6,856 nt of DNA from Ktedonobacterales bacterium (GCA_025928125.1 JAICKD010000173.1:1-6856), one strand, 5' to 3'; positions 1 through 6,226 are shown, counted from the first letter of the stretch. Numbers and translations are program-made. Notes: generated by a model not told the origin, from the letters alone.

Positions 1-2
1 GC

Positions 3-1145
3 TCAGCGCGTGTGGGTGACCTTCGTGAGGCCACGCGGCTGATCGGGGTTCAGCCCTTTGGCAAGCGCCAGATAGACCGCGAAGAATTGCCCCGGCACAA
101 TGTAGGGAAGCGGCGCAAGCAACTCGTCCACCTGTACCTCCCCGCCGCGCTCGGTGTCCTCACTCAGGCGCGGGAGATCGAGCGCGATGGCGGTGGTCGC
201 CTGCTCCAGCGGGTGTCGCTCCTCCCCGATCACTGTACAGTCCGCCCCCCGCTCGCGCAGCCAGCCGAGCAGCGCAAGCGAATCGGGCGCAGTCCTCCCC
301 GGCGGCGCGAACAGGATGACAGGCAGCCCGCGTTCGACCAGCGCGGCCGGCCCATGGCGAAAATCGGCGCTGGAGAAAGGCATCGCGATGACATAGCAGG
401 TCTCCGCCAGCTTGAGCGCGGTCTCACGCGCGGTGCTGTACTGGAAGCCACGGCCAAGCACGATACAATCGCGCGCGTGAACGTAGCGAACGACCGCGCC
501 CGCGACAGTTTCCTCGGTGGCGAGCGCCGCCCGCATCAACGCAGGCAGCCGCGGCAGATGTGGCAGCAGCCGTTCACCGCCGGGCAGCGAGGCCGCCAGC
601 AATGCCAGCAGGGCGCAGGTGGTCGTATAGGTCTTGGTCGCCGCGACGCTCAGCTCGGCGCCCGCCGCACAGAACAGCGTCTCGTCCGCCGCGTTCGCCA
701 GCGGCGAATCCTGACGATTGGTCACCGCAACCGTCAATGCCCCAGCGGCGCGCGATTGCGCTATCACCTCGACGATATCAGGCGACTCTCCCGATTGCGA
801 TATGCCGATGACCAGCGCCCGCTGAAGCTGGAACGGCGCGCCGAAGAGCGTATAGAGCGAGGGCGTCGCCAGCGCCACCGGGATGCCCGTCAGGTGCTGC
901 AAGAGATACTGCCCGTACAACGCGGCGTGATCAGAGGTACCCCGGCCCGCCAGCACGATCACCTGAACCCCGCGCCGCGCTACAGCGGCGGCGATCCGCT
1001 GAGCTACCACGCCATTCATCTCCAGCGCGCGCTGGAGCGCGTCCGGCTGCTCATGAATCTCGCGCAGCATGTGCGGCGTGTGTGGCGTGTGAGGCGTGTG
1101 AGGTGTGCGCGGCAAATGTGGCGTGCGTGAGGACTCGGATTTCAT
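3..1145 (-). CDS. GlmS-isomerase-like double-SIS protein (NagB-II/AgaS type deaminase or isomerase)
   Basis: Cytoplasmic 380-residue protein with two SIS domains, related to the isomerase half of glucosamine-6-phosphate synthase but lacking the glutaminase domain. Such stand-alone proteins act as GlcN-6-P deaminases (NagB-II) or AgaS-type enzymes; the likely role here is the last step from amino-sugar phosphate to fructose-6-P plus ammonia. Motifs: MLREIHEQP (26-34), GRGTSDHA (68-75), ISQSGESPD (115-123), AGAELSVAATKTYT (161-174), GRGFQYSTARETALKLAE (231-248) with Glu248 at the place of the synthase catalytic Glu, FRHGP (262-266) with the conserved His264, and LAKGLNPDQPRGLTKVT (361-377). Start is uncertain: ATG 1145 (GAGAAAG 10 bases upstream), ATG 1154 (1 base after that site), or GTG-like starts up to 1211 overlapping the ROK gene. 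Unusual: residues 8-25 are a TPH/LPR repeat run. The stop is TGA at 5-3, so the gene is complete. Confidence 0.9.
   Translation of the reverse strand: MKSESSRTPHLPRTPHTPHTPHTPHMLREIHEQPDALQRALEMNGVVAQRIAAAVARRGVQVIVLAGRGTSDHAALYGQYLLQHLTGIPVALATPSLYTLFGAPFQLQRALVIGISQSGESPDIVEVIAQSRAAGALTVAVTNRQDSPLANAADETLFCAAGAELSVAATKTYTTTCALLALLAASLPGGERLLPHLPRLPALMRAALATEETVAGAVVRYVHARDCIVLGRGFQYSTARETALKLAETCYVIAMPFSSADFRHGPAALVERGLPVILFAPPGRTAPDSLALLGWLRERGADCTVIGEERHPLEQATTAIALDLPRLSEDTERGGEVQVDELLAPLPYIVPGQFFAVYLALAKGLNPDQPRGLTKVTHTR
1020..1037. repeat. perfect 18-bp palindrome inside the SIS gene
   Basis: CTCCAGCGCGCGCTGGAG reads the same on both strands and encodes LQRALE near the beginning of the SIS protein. 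As RNA it could fold into a 7-bp, GC-rich stem with a 4-base loop about 110 bases after the start codon. GC-rich codon use makes such palindromes more frequent than in random DNA, so no function is claimed. Confidence 0.7.
1071..1124 (-). repeat. coding 9-bp repeat array encoding Thr-Pro-His units
   Basis: Six 9-bp units run head to tail inside the SIS gene. Read on the minus strand they give ACGCCACAT, TTGCCGCGC, ACACCTCAC, ACGCCTCAC, ACGCCACAC and ACGCCGCAC, translating as TPH, LPR, TPH, TPH, TPH, TPH, just before the conserved MLREIHEQP. Units differ mainly at third codon positions, so the array is old enough to have diverged silently while keeping its protein sequence. It lengthens a disordered, His-rich N-terminal tail. 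Confidence 0.85.
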
Positions 1146-1164
1146 CGCTTGCATTCTTTCTCGG

Positions 1165-2049
1165 TTATCCCCAGATAGCGCGCTGTAGCATCGCCGCTCG
1201 CAACGCGCCATAGGCAGCGGCGTAGCGCCCTAGCTGGCTCACCACAACCGGCGTCTCGCGGACGCTTGGCGAGCCACGCGCGCGCAGACCGTCCCGCAGC
1301 GGCGCTTCGAGCAGGTCGAAGGCATCAGCTAGACCACCTGAGAAGATTATGACATCAGGATCGAGGATGCTGGCGATCGATGCGCATCCTGCGCCAAGCA
1401 ACGTCGCCAGTCGATCTATCAGCCCGATACAGGCAGGATCGCCAGCTCGCGCGCCCGCAACGACCTCGTAGGACGTCTGCGGCGGATCGAGCGTTCGCGC
1501 CAACTCATCAAGCGCCGCCCCGGAGGCGTGAAGTTCGAGATGGCCATGATCGGCATTGGGCGGCTCGCGCATATCGAGATTCAGCCAGCCAAAAGCCCCC
1601 GCGCTGCCATGGCTGCCCCGCAGCAGCCTGCCATTCATGTAGATCGCGCCGCCGACTCCCGTCCCAACGCTCACCAGCACCGCATGTTCATACTCGCGCG
1701 CCGCACCGCGCCATACCTCGCCCAGCAGTGCGAACTGCGCGTCGTTGCCCACCACCACCTCGGCCCGCGTCCGCTCGTAGAGGTCGTTTGCCAGTGGCTT
1801 GCCATCGAGATAGGGTAGATTCGGTACCCACGTGATGCGCTGCTCGGAGGCCGTTCCAGGCACGCCAATGCCAATATGTGTCACGCGCTCGTCGCAGGTC
1901 TCGGCGACCTCGCCAGCCAAGTGTGTCAGCGCATCCAGCAGCTGCCCGTAGTGGTTCGGCGTGGTTAACCGGGCGGTGAGCGTGATCTCACCCGCTCGCT
2001 CGTACGCGCCCTGGATTTTCGTGCCGCCAATGTCTATTCCGAGATACAT
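1165..2049 (-). CDS. ROK-family sugar kinase (GlcNAc/glucose kinase-like), zinc motif absent
   Basis: Cytoplasmic kinase-fold protein of 294 residues, probably using ATP to phosphorylate the imported sugar. The N-terminal phosphate loop is DIGGTK (6-11); IGIGVPGT (59-66) and WVPNLPYLDGKPL (74-86) follow. GNDAQFALLGE (101-111) contains Asp103, the catalytic base in the family's NDA motif. SVGTGVGGAIYMNGRLLRG (127-145) is the second phosphate and sugar region, and VIIFSGGLAD (233-242) lies near the adenosine site. Odd: family members usually have GExGH followed by CxCGxxGCxE (zinc). Here the first reads GAFGW (151-155), and the second region (about 160-173) has no Cys and reads HGHLE, keeping only Glu172. 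No DNA-binding domain is present, so it is a kinase-type and not a repressor-type ROK protein. Start ATG 2049 has AGGA 14 bases upstream. Its stop lies 10 to 19 bases before the next gene, implying co-translation. Sugar specificity is uncertain. Confidence 0.92.
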   Translation of the reverse strand: MYLGIDIGGTKIQGAYERAGEITLTARLTTPNHYGQLLDALTHLAGEVAETCDERVTHIGIGVPGTASEQRITWVPNLPYLDGKPLANDLYERTRAEVVVGNDAQFALLGEVWRGAAREYEHAVLVSVGTGVGGAIYMNGRLLRGSHGSAGAFGWLNLDMREPPNADHGHLELHASGAALDELARTLDPPQTSYEVVAGARAGDPACIGLIDRLATLLGAGCASIASILDPDVIIFSGGLADAFDLLEAPLRDGLRARGSPSVRETPVVVSQLGRYAAAYGALRAAMLQRAIWG

Positions 2050-2097
2050 CGCTGGTCGCGCTTTCCTCTCTGTCCCGTCAGGCCGCGTTGGGTTGCG

Positions 2098-2994
2098 TCA
2101 GGCTTTGATGCCGGTCATCGAGATACCCTCGATAAAATACTTCTGTATCCAGAGCATGAGGATCACGCTGGGCAGAATGCCAATGACCGCGCCCGCCATC
2201 ACGATGTTGGTGAAGGCGACGCTCGATGTGTAGGTGCGCAGACTGTTCAGCGAGAGCACGACCGTGCTCATGTCCTGTGAGTAGACGACGGTCAGCGGCC
2301 AGAGGAAGTTATTCCACTGAAACACGAAGGCGAACAGGGTAAGCGCGAGGGCAGCTGGACGCAGCAGCGGCACGACAACCCGCCGCAACACGGTCCATTC
2401 GGACGCGCCATCTATGCGCGCCGCTTCGAGCAGTTCGTCAGGAATACCCGCGATGAACTGGCGCATCAGGAAGATGCCAAAGCCGGTGGCCAGGTTGGGC
2501 AGAATGAGGCCGGGATAGGTATTTACCAGGTTGAGCGAGTTCATCATGCGGTAGAGCGGAATCAGCATGACGAACTGCGGCACCATCATCGTCGCCAGCA
2601 CCGCGATGAAGAGGATGTTCTTGCCGCGAAAGTTGTGCTTGGCGAAGACATAGCCCGCCAGGATACTGGTAACCAGGATACCAGCGGTCGTCAGAACACT
2701 GACGATCACCGAATTGAGCAGGCTTCGACCGAACGGAATGACCTCGAAGACCGTCTTATATGGCTCCGTGGTTGGATGCGCCGACCACCAGATCGGTGGG
2801 ATCGCCCCGAGCTCGTTCGGCGCTTTGACGCTGGACGCCACCATCCAGAAGAACGGGAAGAGCATCACGCAGGCCAGGAACACCAGCGCGAGATACTGAG
2901 TCGCCTGAAAGAGGCGCTTGCCCAGGGTTGCGCGCCGCCTGCCCGCGCGCTTCGGTGGTGTGTTGATGCTCTTGCTCTGCGCCGCGACTTGCAT
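2098..2994 (-). CDS. carbohydrate ABC transporter permease, MalG/UgpE type
   Basis: Second channel subunit of the CUT1 importer, forming a heterodimer with the MalF-type protein. The 298-residue protein has a basic N-terminal tail (about 1-28), then hydrophobic segments at about 32-55, 91-118, 126-147, 159-178, 210-236 and 262-285. The ATPase-docking loop is ELLEAARIDGASEWTVLRRV (187-206) ending in VPLL (208-211), a good EAA motif. LFAFVFQWNNFLWPL (220-234) and the C-terminal QKYFIEGISMTGIKA match the typical end of MalG-like permeases (usually QRYFxxGxxxGAVKG). The start ATG at 2994 has the site GAGGG 8 bases upstream. No ATPase gene follows; the next gene is the ROK kinase after 48 bp, so the transporter must borrow an ATPase from elsewhere, as many CUT1 systems do. 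Confidence 0.95.
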   Translation of the reverse strand: MQVAAQSKSINTPPKRAGRRRATLGKRLFQATQYLALVFLACVMLFPFFWMVASSVKAPNELGAIPPIWWSAHPTTEPYKTVFEVIPFGRSLLNSVIVSVLTTAGILVTSILAGYVFAKHNFRGKNILFIAVLATMMVPQFVMLIPLYRMMNSLNLVNTYPGLILPNLATGFGIFLMRQFIAGIPDELLEAARIDGASEWTVLRRVVVPLLRPAALALTLFAFVFQWNNFLWPLTVVYSQDMSTVVLSLNSLRTYTSSVAFTNIVMAGAVIGILPSVILMLWIQKYFIEGISMTGIKA

Positions 2995-3039
2995 CTCAGT
3001 GTCCCTCTATCCGTTGTCTTCCCTTGTTCGATGCCCGCT

Positions 3040-3057
3040 CTATCGGAACTATCGGAA
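3040..3057. repeat. tandem 9-bp repeat between the permease genes
   Basis: CTATCGGAA occurs twice head to tail (3040-3048 and 3049-3057), directly after the stop codon of the MalF-type gene. It makes up part of an otherwise unremarkable 69-bp gap that also holds the next ribosome-binding site (GAGGG, 8 bases before the ATG at 2994). It probably reflects a local slippage duplication; no function can be read from it. Confidence 0.6.
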
Positions 3058-3063
3058 ACTCCA

Positions 3064-3948
3064 TCAGATCGACTTGAACAGGCGTAACTGCGCCAGCGAG
3101 AGCAGCAGCACGACCGCCAGCAGCACCATCGCCATCGCGCTGGCGGTACCCGCGTGTCCAAAGTTGAAGGCGGTCTGGTACATGTTGAAGGCGACGACAT
3201 TGGTCGCGTCGATTGGCCCGCCCTGCGTCAGCACGTAGACTGGGTCGAAGACCTGCAAGGTATTGATGGTGAGAATGACCACGATAAAGGCGAGTGACCG
3301 CTTGAGCAAGGGAATGGTCAGGCGAATTTGCTGTTGCAGCCACGACGCGCCATCGATTGAGGCGGCTTCATAGTAGTCGCGCGGGATCTCGGTCAGCCCC
3401 GCGACAACCAGCACGACATAATAGCCCAGCGTCTGCCAGACGTTGAGGATGATCAGAGCGAACAGCGCCTGATGCACCGAGGCGAGCCAGTCCTGCGCGG
3501 GAATATGGAACCAGCCGAGAATCTGATTGAACGGTCCATATTGCGGCGCGTAGAGATACCCCCAAACAATCGCAATCGCCACATTCGGGATCACATACGG
3601 AATAAAGAGCAGCGTCCGCAATACGCCCCTGCCGCGGATGGTGCTCTGATAGAGGAAAATGCCAAGAACAACCGAGAGCGGAACAATGATAAGGAGGCTG
3701 ACAAGAGAGTAGAGGAACGTATTGAGGAGCGCGGTGCGAAACGTTGGCTGCTGGAAGATGACCGCATAGTTTTTCAGGCCAACCCAGGGCATATCAGAGT
3801 AGGAGGTGATCATCGAGCCACTATGCAGGCTCATCCAGGCGGTAAGCAGAATGGGGAAAACGACGAAAATAGCCAGGAGACCCATCCCTGGCGTCAGAAA
3901 TCCGGCGGTTGCGACTCGTGTCGAGATGCGCCACTTCAGCTTCATCAT
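3064..3948 (-). CDS. carbohydrate ABC transporter permease, MalF/UgpA type
   Basis: First of two inner-membrane channel subunits of the CUT1 sugar importer. The 294-residue protein has hydrophobic segments at about 16-38, 75-101, 112-134, 160-184, 217-236 and 265-288, giving six membrane spans. The cytoplasmic loop that docks the ATPase is clear: YYEAASIDGASWLQQQ (192-207) followed by I208 and P213, matching the EAAxxDGAxxxxxxxxIxxP pattern. The sugar-permease motif LQVFDPVYVLTQGGP (231-245) follows, typical of MalF-like subunits. I place the start at ATG 3948 because the adjacent ATG codons lead straight into MKLKWR and the first span; a GTG at 4008 adds an unlikely extension. The ribosome-binding site is weak (GGGG, 10 bases upstream) and may lie in a hairpin. 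It shares the operon with the MalG-type gene 69 bp downstream. Confidence 0.94.
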   Translation of the reverse strand: MMKLKWRISTRVATAGFLTPGMGLLAIFVVFPILLTAWMSLHSGSMITSYSDMPWVGLKNYAVIFQQPTFRTALLNTFLYSLVSLLIIVPLSVVLGIFLYQSTIRGRGVLRTLLFIPYVIPNVAIAIVWGYLYAPQYGPFNQILGWFHIPAQDWLASVHQALFALIILNVWQTLGYYVVLVVAGLTEIPRDYYEAASIDGASWLQQQIRLTIPLLKRSLAFIVVILTINTLQVFDPVYVLTQGGPIDATNVVAFNMYQTAFNFGHAGTASAMAMVLLAVVLLLSLAQLRLFKSI

Positions 3949-4016
3949 CGGCGATATTCCCCGGTGTGAGCAGCCCCACCGGGCTGTGCGCGCCGCGCTG
4001 ACGCACACAACCCCAT
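3945..4016 (-). other. possible 23-codon leader ORF coupled to the first permease
   Basis: An ATG at 4016-4014, 18 bases after the binding-protein stop, opens a 23-residue frame (MGLCASARRAQPGGAAHTGEYRR) that ends in TGA at 3947-3945, overlapping the permease ATG at 3948 in an ATGA junction, a layout typical of translational coupling. No clear ribosome-binding site precedes it and the peptide has no recognisable family, so it may be chance. An in-frame GTG at 4008 in the permease's own frame would instead extend the permease by 20 residues that do not look like permease sequence. Confidence 0.25.
3960..3986 (-). promoter_or_regulatory. two mutually exclusive hairpins between binding protein and permease
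   Basis: In the transcript, CAGCCC-GGTG-GGGCTG (3986-3971) forms a perfect 6-bp stem with a 4-base loop. The same region can instead pair CCCGGTG (3983-3977) with CACCGGG (3966-3960), a perfect 7-bp stem with a 10-base loop. The second form takes up three of the four bases of GGGG (3962-3959), the only Shine-Dalgarno-like sequence before the permease ATG. Stem-loops between binding-protein and permease genes are known in maltose-type operons, where they protect the upstream mRNA. No U-run follows, so this is not an ordinary terminator. Confidence 0.5.
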
Positions 4017-4034
4017 GGCGAGACAGCTTATGGC

Positions 4035-5360
4035 CTACGGATAGTATTGGCTCAGGATCTGGCTCAGGTCAGTCTGCGCCTGAGACATCGCCTGCTGCGA
4101 CGACGCCTGCCCGAAGTCGAGCGACTCGATATCCTTCTGGAGCTTGGTCGTGATCTCATCACCACCGAGCACAATCGGGAACGGCATCGCGTTCGCCATC
4201 TGGTCAACGTAGGTCTTGATGAACGGATCGTTCAACTGGCTCTGGTGCGCCGCCAGGTCGGACGTACGGCTCGGCAGGATGCCCATGCCCATCAGGATAT
4301 CACCCATCGCCGAGGAGCCATTCTGGCCGCTCGAAGCGCCATTCAGCCACTTCAGGAACTTCCAGGCGGCGTCCTGCTGGTCTTGCGAGGCATGCTTACT
4401 GACCACATCGCTCCACGAATACGAGACGCTGTGCGACCCGCTGCCGCTCGGCCCCACCGGAATCGGCGCGGTCGCGACATTCGAGAACTTGTCTTTCATG
4501 CTGTCTTTGAGCGCGCTCTCCCACCAGTTGGCCATGATGATCATCGCCGTCTTGCCGTTGGCGAAGTTATCCAGGAACGGGCCAGTGGTCGAGGCGTTGG
4601 CTTCACCCATCGCGGGATCAGTCACCTTATCATCGAAGATCAGCTTGTGGTAGAAGTCGGCGGTCTGCTGGACGGCAGGGCTGGTAAGCTGTGGCTTGTG
4701 GTCGGACGAGAGCAACTCGCCGCCATTGGAGTTTACCAGGGACAGCCACGGATGGACGACGCCACTATTCCAGCTGGTGATGATGCCAAAGCCCTGCTGG
4801 GTGATCTTGCCGGAGCCATCATGCTTGGTCAACTTCTGCGCGTCGCTCTCCAACTCGGCCCAGGTGGTCGGTGGGGCGCTGATACCAGCATCCTGGAAGA
4901 GCGCTTTGTTGTAGTTGAGCATGTACAGGTCAATCTCGTTGGGATAACCGTAAATCTTGCTATCCACCGTGACGCCATTAGTCACACTCTTGGGCCACGC
5001 GCCCTGAATATCCTGGGTGTACGAGTCAGGAGCCGCCGCCAGGACGCCGTTCTGCACCAGCTGAGGCATCCAGAGATCGTAAATGCCCATAATAGTTGGG
5101 CCGCTGGAGCTTCCCGCCTGCGTGGTGATCGTCGTGAGAAGATTGCCGAATGGGACGTTGCGCACCTGAATGGTGACGTTCGGTTCGATCTTGTTATAAG
5201 CGGCGACGGCCGCGTTCAACTGGTCAATCTGCGGGCCGGACCAGTGTGTCAGATAGGTGATGGTCACCTTCGAGGCTGATCCTCCGCCACCGCATCCAGC
5301 GAGAATGGTCGCCAGCATCAGCGCGCTCAGCGCCGCGAAAGCCGCAAAGCGTTTTCGCAT
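4035..5360 (-). CDS. carbohydrate ABC transporter substrate-binding lipoprotein (CUT1 family)
   Basis: Extracellular, membrane-anchored binding protein that delivers a sugar to the permeases encoded just downstream. Residues 1-22 are a lipoprotein signal (MRKR, a hydrophobic stretch, then the lipobox LAG-Cys23), followed by a Gly/Ser linker. The mature part (about 31-441) is a family 1 (MalE-like) two-lobe fold: VTITYLTHWSG at its start, the YGYPNEIDLYMLNYNKALF segment (137-155) typical of sugar-binding proteins, TWAEL (166-170), a Trp-Trp pair (279-280) in ANWWES, AAWKFLKWL (331-339) and the GILPSR turn (360-365). The 441-residue length is normal. Many Trp and Tyr residues, including W37-40 region and W279/W280, could stack on sugar rings (inference). 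The substrate cannot be read from sequence; the neighbouring SIS and ROK genes suggest an N-acetylated amino sugar or a chito-oligosaccharide. A hairpin-rich 86-bp gap separates it from the first permease gene. Confidence 0.95.
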   Translation of the reverse strand: MRKRFAAFAALSALMLATILAGCGGGGSASKVTITYLTHWSGPQIDQLNAAVAAYNKIEPNVTIQVRNVPFGNLLTTITTQAGSSSGPTIMGIYDLWMPQLVQNGVLAAAPDSYTQDIQGAWPKSVTNGVTVDSKIYGYPNEIDLYMLNYNKALFQDAGISAPPTTWAELESDAQKLTKHDGSGKITQQGFGIITSWNSGVVHPWLSLVNSNGGELLSSDHKPQLTSPAVQQTADFYHKLIFDDKVTDPAMGEANASTTGPFLDNFANGKTAMIIMANWWESALKDSMKDKFSNVATAPIPVGPSGSGSHSVSYSWSDVVSKHASQDQQDAAWKFLKWLNGASSGQNGSSAMGDILMGMGILPSRTSDLAAHQSQLNDPFIKTYVDQMANAMPFPIVLGGDEITTKLQKDIESLDFGQASSQQAMSQAQTDLSQILSQYYP

Positions 5361-5377
5361 AGGAATACGCCCTCCTC
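5361..5377 (-). promoter_or_regulatory. strong ribosome-binding site of the sugar-binding protein
   Basis: GAGGAGGG (5377-5370) stands 9 bases before the ATG at 5360-5358. It is the longest anti-Shine-Dalgarno match in the window, which fits the need for far more binding protein than permease. Confidence 0.8.
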
Positions 5378-5384
5378 ATAGACC

Positions 5385-5397
5385 ACTGCACTGTAGT
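5385..5397. promoter_or_regulatory. imperfect 13-bp dyad before the binding-protein gene
   Basis: On the minus strand ACTACAGTGCAGT forms two 6-base arms with 5 of 6 pairs around one central base. It is in the 45-bp gap between the SIS gene stop and the binding-protein start, 8 bases upstream of the ribosome-binding site. On the same strand AGTGGTCTA follows and overlaps the dyad's end; it resembles one half of the DasR-type operator (AGTGGTCTAGACCACT-like), but the second half is not present. It could be an operator, a short RNA stem, or chance. Confidence 0.25.
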
Positions 5398-5405
5398 ATC
5401 GTGCG

Positions 5406-6158
5406 TTACGCACGCCGTAGTCGTCGGCGAAACTCTTCGTACACTTCTTCGTTGTTTCGAGGACTCACCCCCTCCACGTTTGGTGCGGCGAACGGCTGTA
5501 CGTGGTGACCGCGCCGGGCCAGATCGATGGCCGTTTCGGAGACAATGGCCTGCATGATTGCGATTGCGGCGAGCGTGGAGACGCCGCCCACCTTGCCAGA
5601 GACGCCGGGGACCGAGATGACAGCGTCTTCAGACGAGACGCCATTGAAGATCGTGATATCGGCGATATCGCCAATCTTCTTGCCGCTGGAATGAATCGCT
5701 GGCTTCTCTTTGTGGTTTTGCTCTGAGGTGACCGCCACGACGAAGAGACCCGCCTCTTTGGCGGCCAGCGCCATCTCGACCGGCGCGGCATTCTGCCCGC
5801 CATGGGAGACGACAATCAGCATGTCGCGCGCATCCCACTCGTTGTGGCGCAGAAACACCTTGCCGATGTAGTTTTCCTGCCGTTCGAGCCAGAGCAATTC
5901 CTCAGCGCCTCCCGGCCCACTGACCGTCGTCCACATCAGGCGGGGATCCATGATCGGATAGAAGCCGACGTAGCCACCATAGCGCGGAAACGTGTCTTGA
6001 ACGGGGAGGACCGAATGGCCGCTGCCAAAGAGGCGAACCCAACGTCCGCTCGCAATGGTCTCCGCCGCTTTTTCGGCCACGGCGCGAATACGCGACCCTT
6101 CCTCCTGGAGGGTTTGCACCACGCGCGCGGCCTCCGTGAGATATGAAATTGGTTCCAT
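5406..6158 (-). CDS. UPF0309-type SIS-domain protein (sugar-phosphate binding)
   Basis: Cytoplasmic 250-residue protein of the UPF0309/SIS_2 family, whose members carry one sugar isomerase fold and probably bind phosphorylated (amino) sugars; the reaction is not established. Visible family features: an N-terminal helical stretch (1-36), RLFGSGHS (42-49) in the first phosphate loop, RYGG and MDPRLMW (59-76), the second SIS strand and loop LIVVSHGGQNAAPVEMA (114-130), VVAVTS then HSSGKKIGDIADI (140-168), a helix 194-216, and the C-terminal APNVEGVSPRNNEEVYEEFRRR. Length and order agree with the family over the whole protein. Odd point: the second loop reads SHGG where relatives I recall have SNSG, so a Ser expected to contact phosphate is Gly. 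It is first in the transporter operon, 45 bp before the binding-protein gene, which argues for a role in the imported sugar's catabolism. A MurNAc-6-P etherase is unlikely because the typical MurQ motifs are absent. Confidence 0.88.
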   Translation of the reverse strand: MEPISYLTEAARVVQTLQEEGSRIRAVAEKAAETIASGRWVRLFGSGHSVLPVQDTFPRYGGYVGFYPIMDPRLMWTTVSGPGGAEELLWLERQENYIGKVFLRHNEWDARDMLIVVSHGGQNAAPVEMALAAKEAGLFVVAVTSEQNHKEKPAIHSSGKKIGDIADITIFNGVSSEDAVISVPGVSGKVGGVSTLAAIAIMQAIVSETAIDLARRGHHVQPFAAPNVEGVSPRNNEEVYEEFRRRLRRA

Positions 6159-6170
6159 GCCGTGCTCCTC
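6159..6170 (-). promoter_or_regulatory. ribosome-binding site that fixes the SIS gene start
   Basis: GAGGAG at 6170-6165 lies 6 bases before the ATG at 6158-6156. This supports that ATG over the in-frame TTG at 6194, which would add 12 residues without family similarity and has no comparable site. Confidence 0.8.
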
Positions 6171-6226
6171 AACTGCCGCGCTATGCGGGTTCAACGGACT
6201 TCGATGGAATGTTGGCGATGCAGCGA

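Noticed and set aside
12..1130. 372-residue open frame on the plus strand opposite the SIS gene
   Set aside because: Very Arg- and Gln-rich translation without family features; the opposite strand carries all conserved SIS motifs in order.
3960..3986. Intrinsic terminator after the binding-protein gene
   Set aside because: Stems are present but no U-run follows in the transcript, and the permease genes of the same transporter lie directly downstream.
3949..4008. Upstream GTG start for the MalF-type permease, adding 20 residues
   Set aside because: The extra residues (MCVSAARTARWGCSHRGISP) do not resemble permease N-termini, and the double ATG at 3948/3945 leads directly into the expected N-terminus.
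4047..5279. 410-residue open frame on the plus strand opposite the sugar-binding protein
   Set aside because: Its translation has no signal, motif or recognisable family, while the minus strand encodes a complete, typical binding protein with strong ribosome-binding site. Long antisense frames are expected from GC-rich codon use.
5661..5672. Perfect 12-bp palindrome GGCGATATCGCC with repeated GATATC
   Set aside because: Lies in the UPF0309 gene and encodes GDIA of the GDIADI segment expected in that family; explained by coding sequence.
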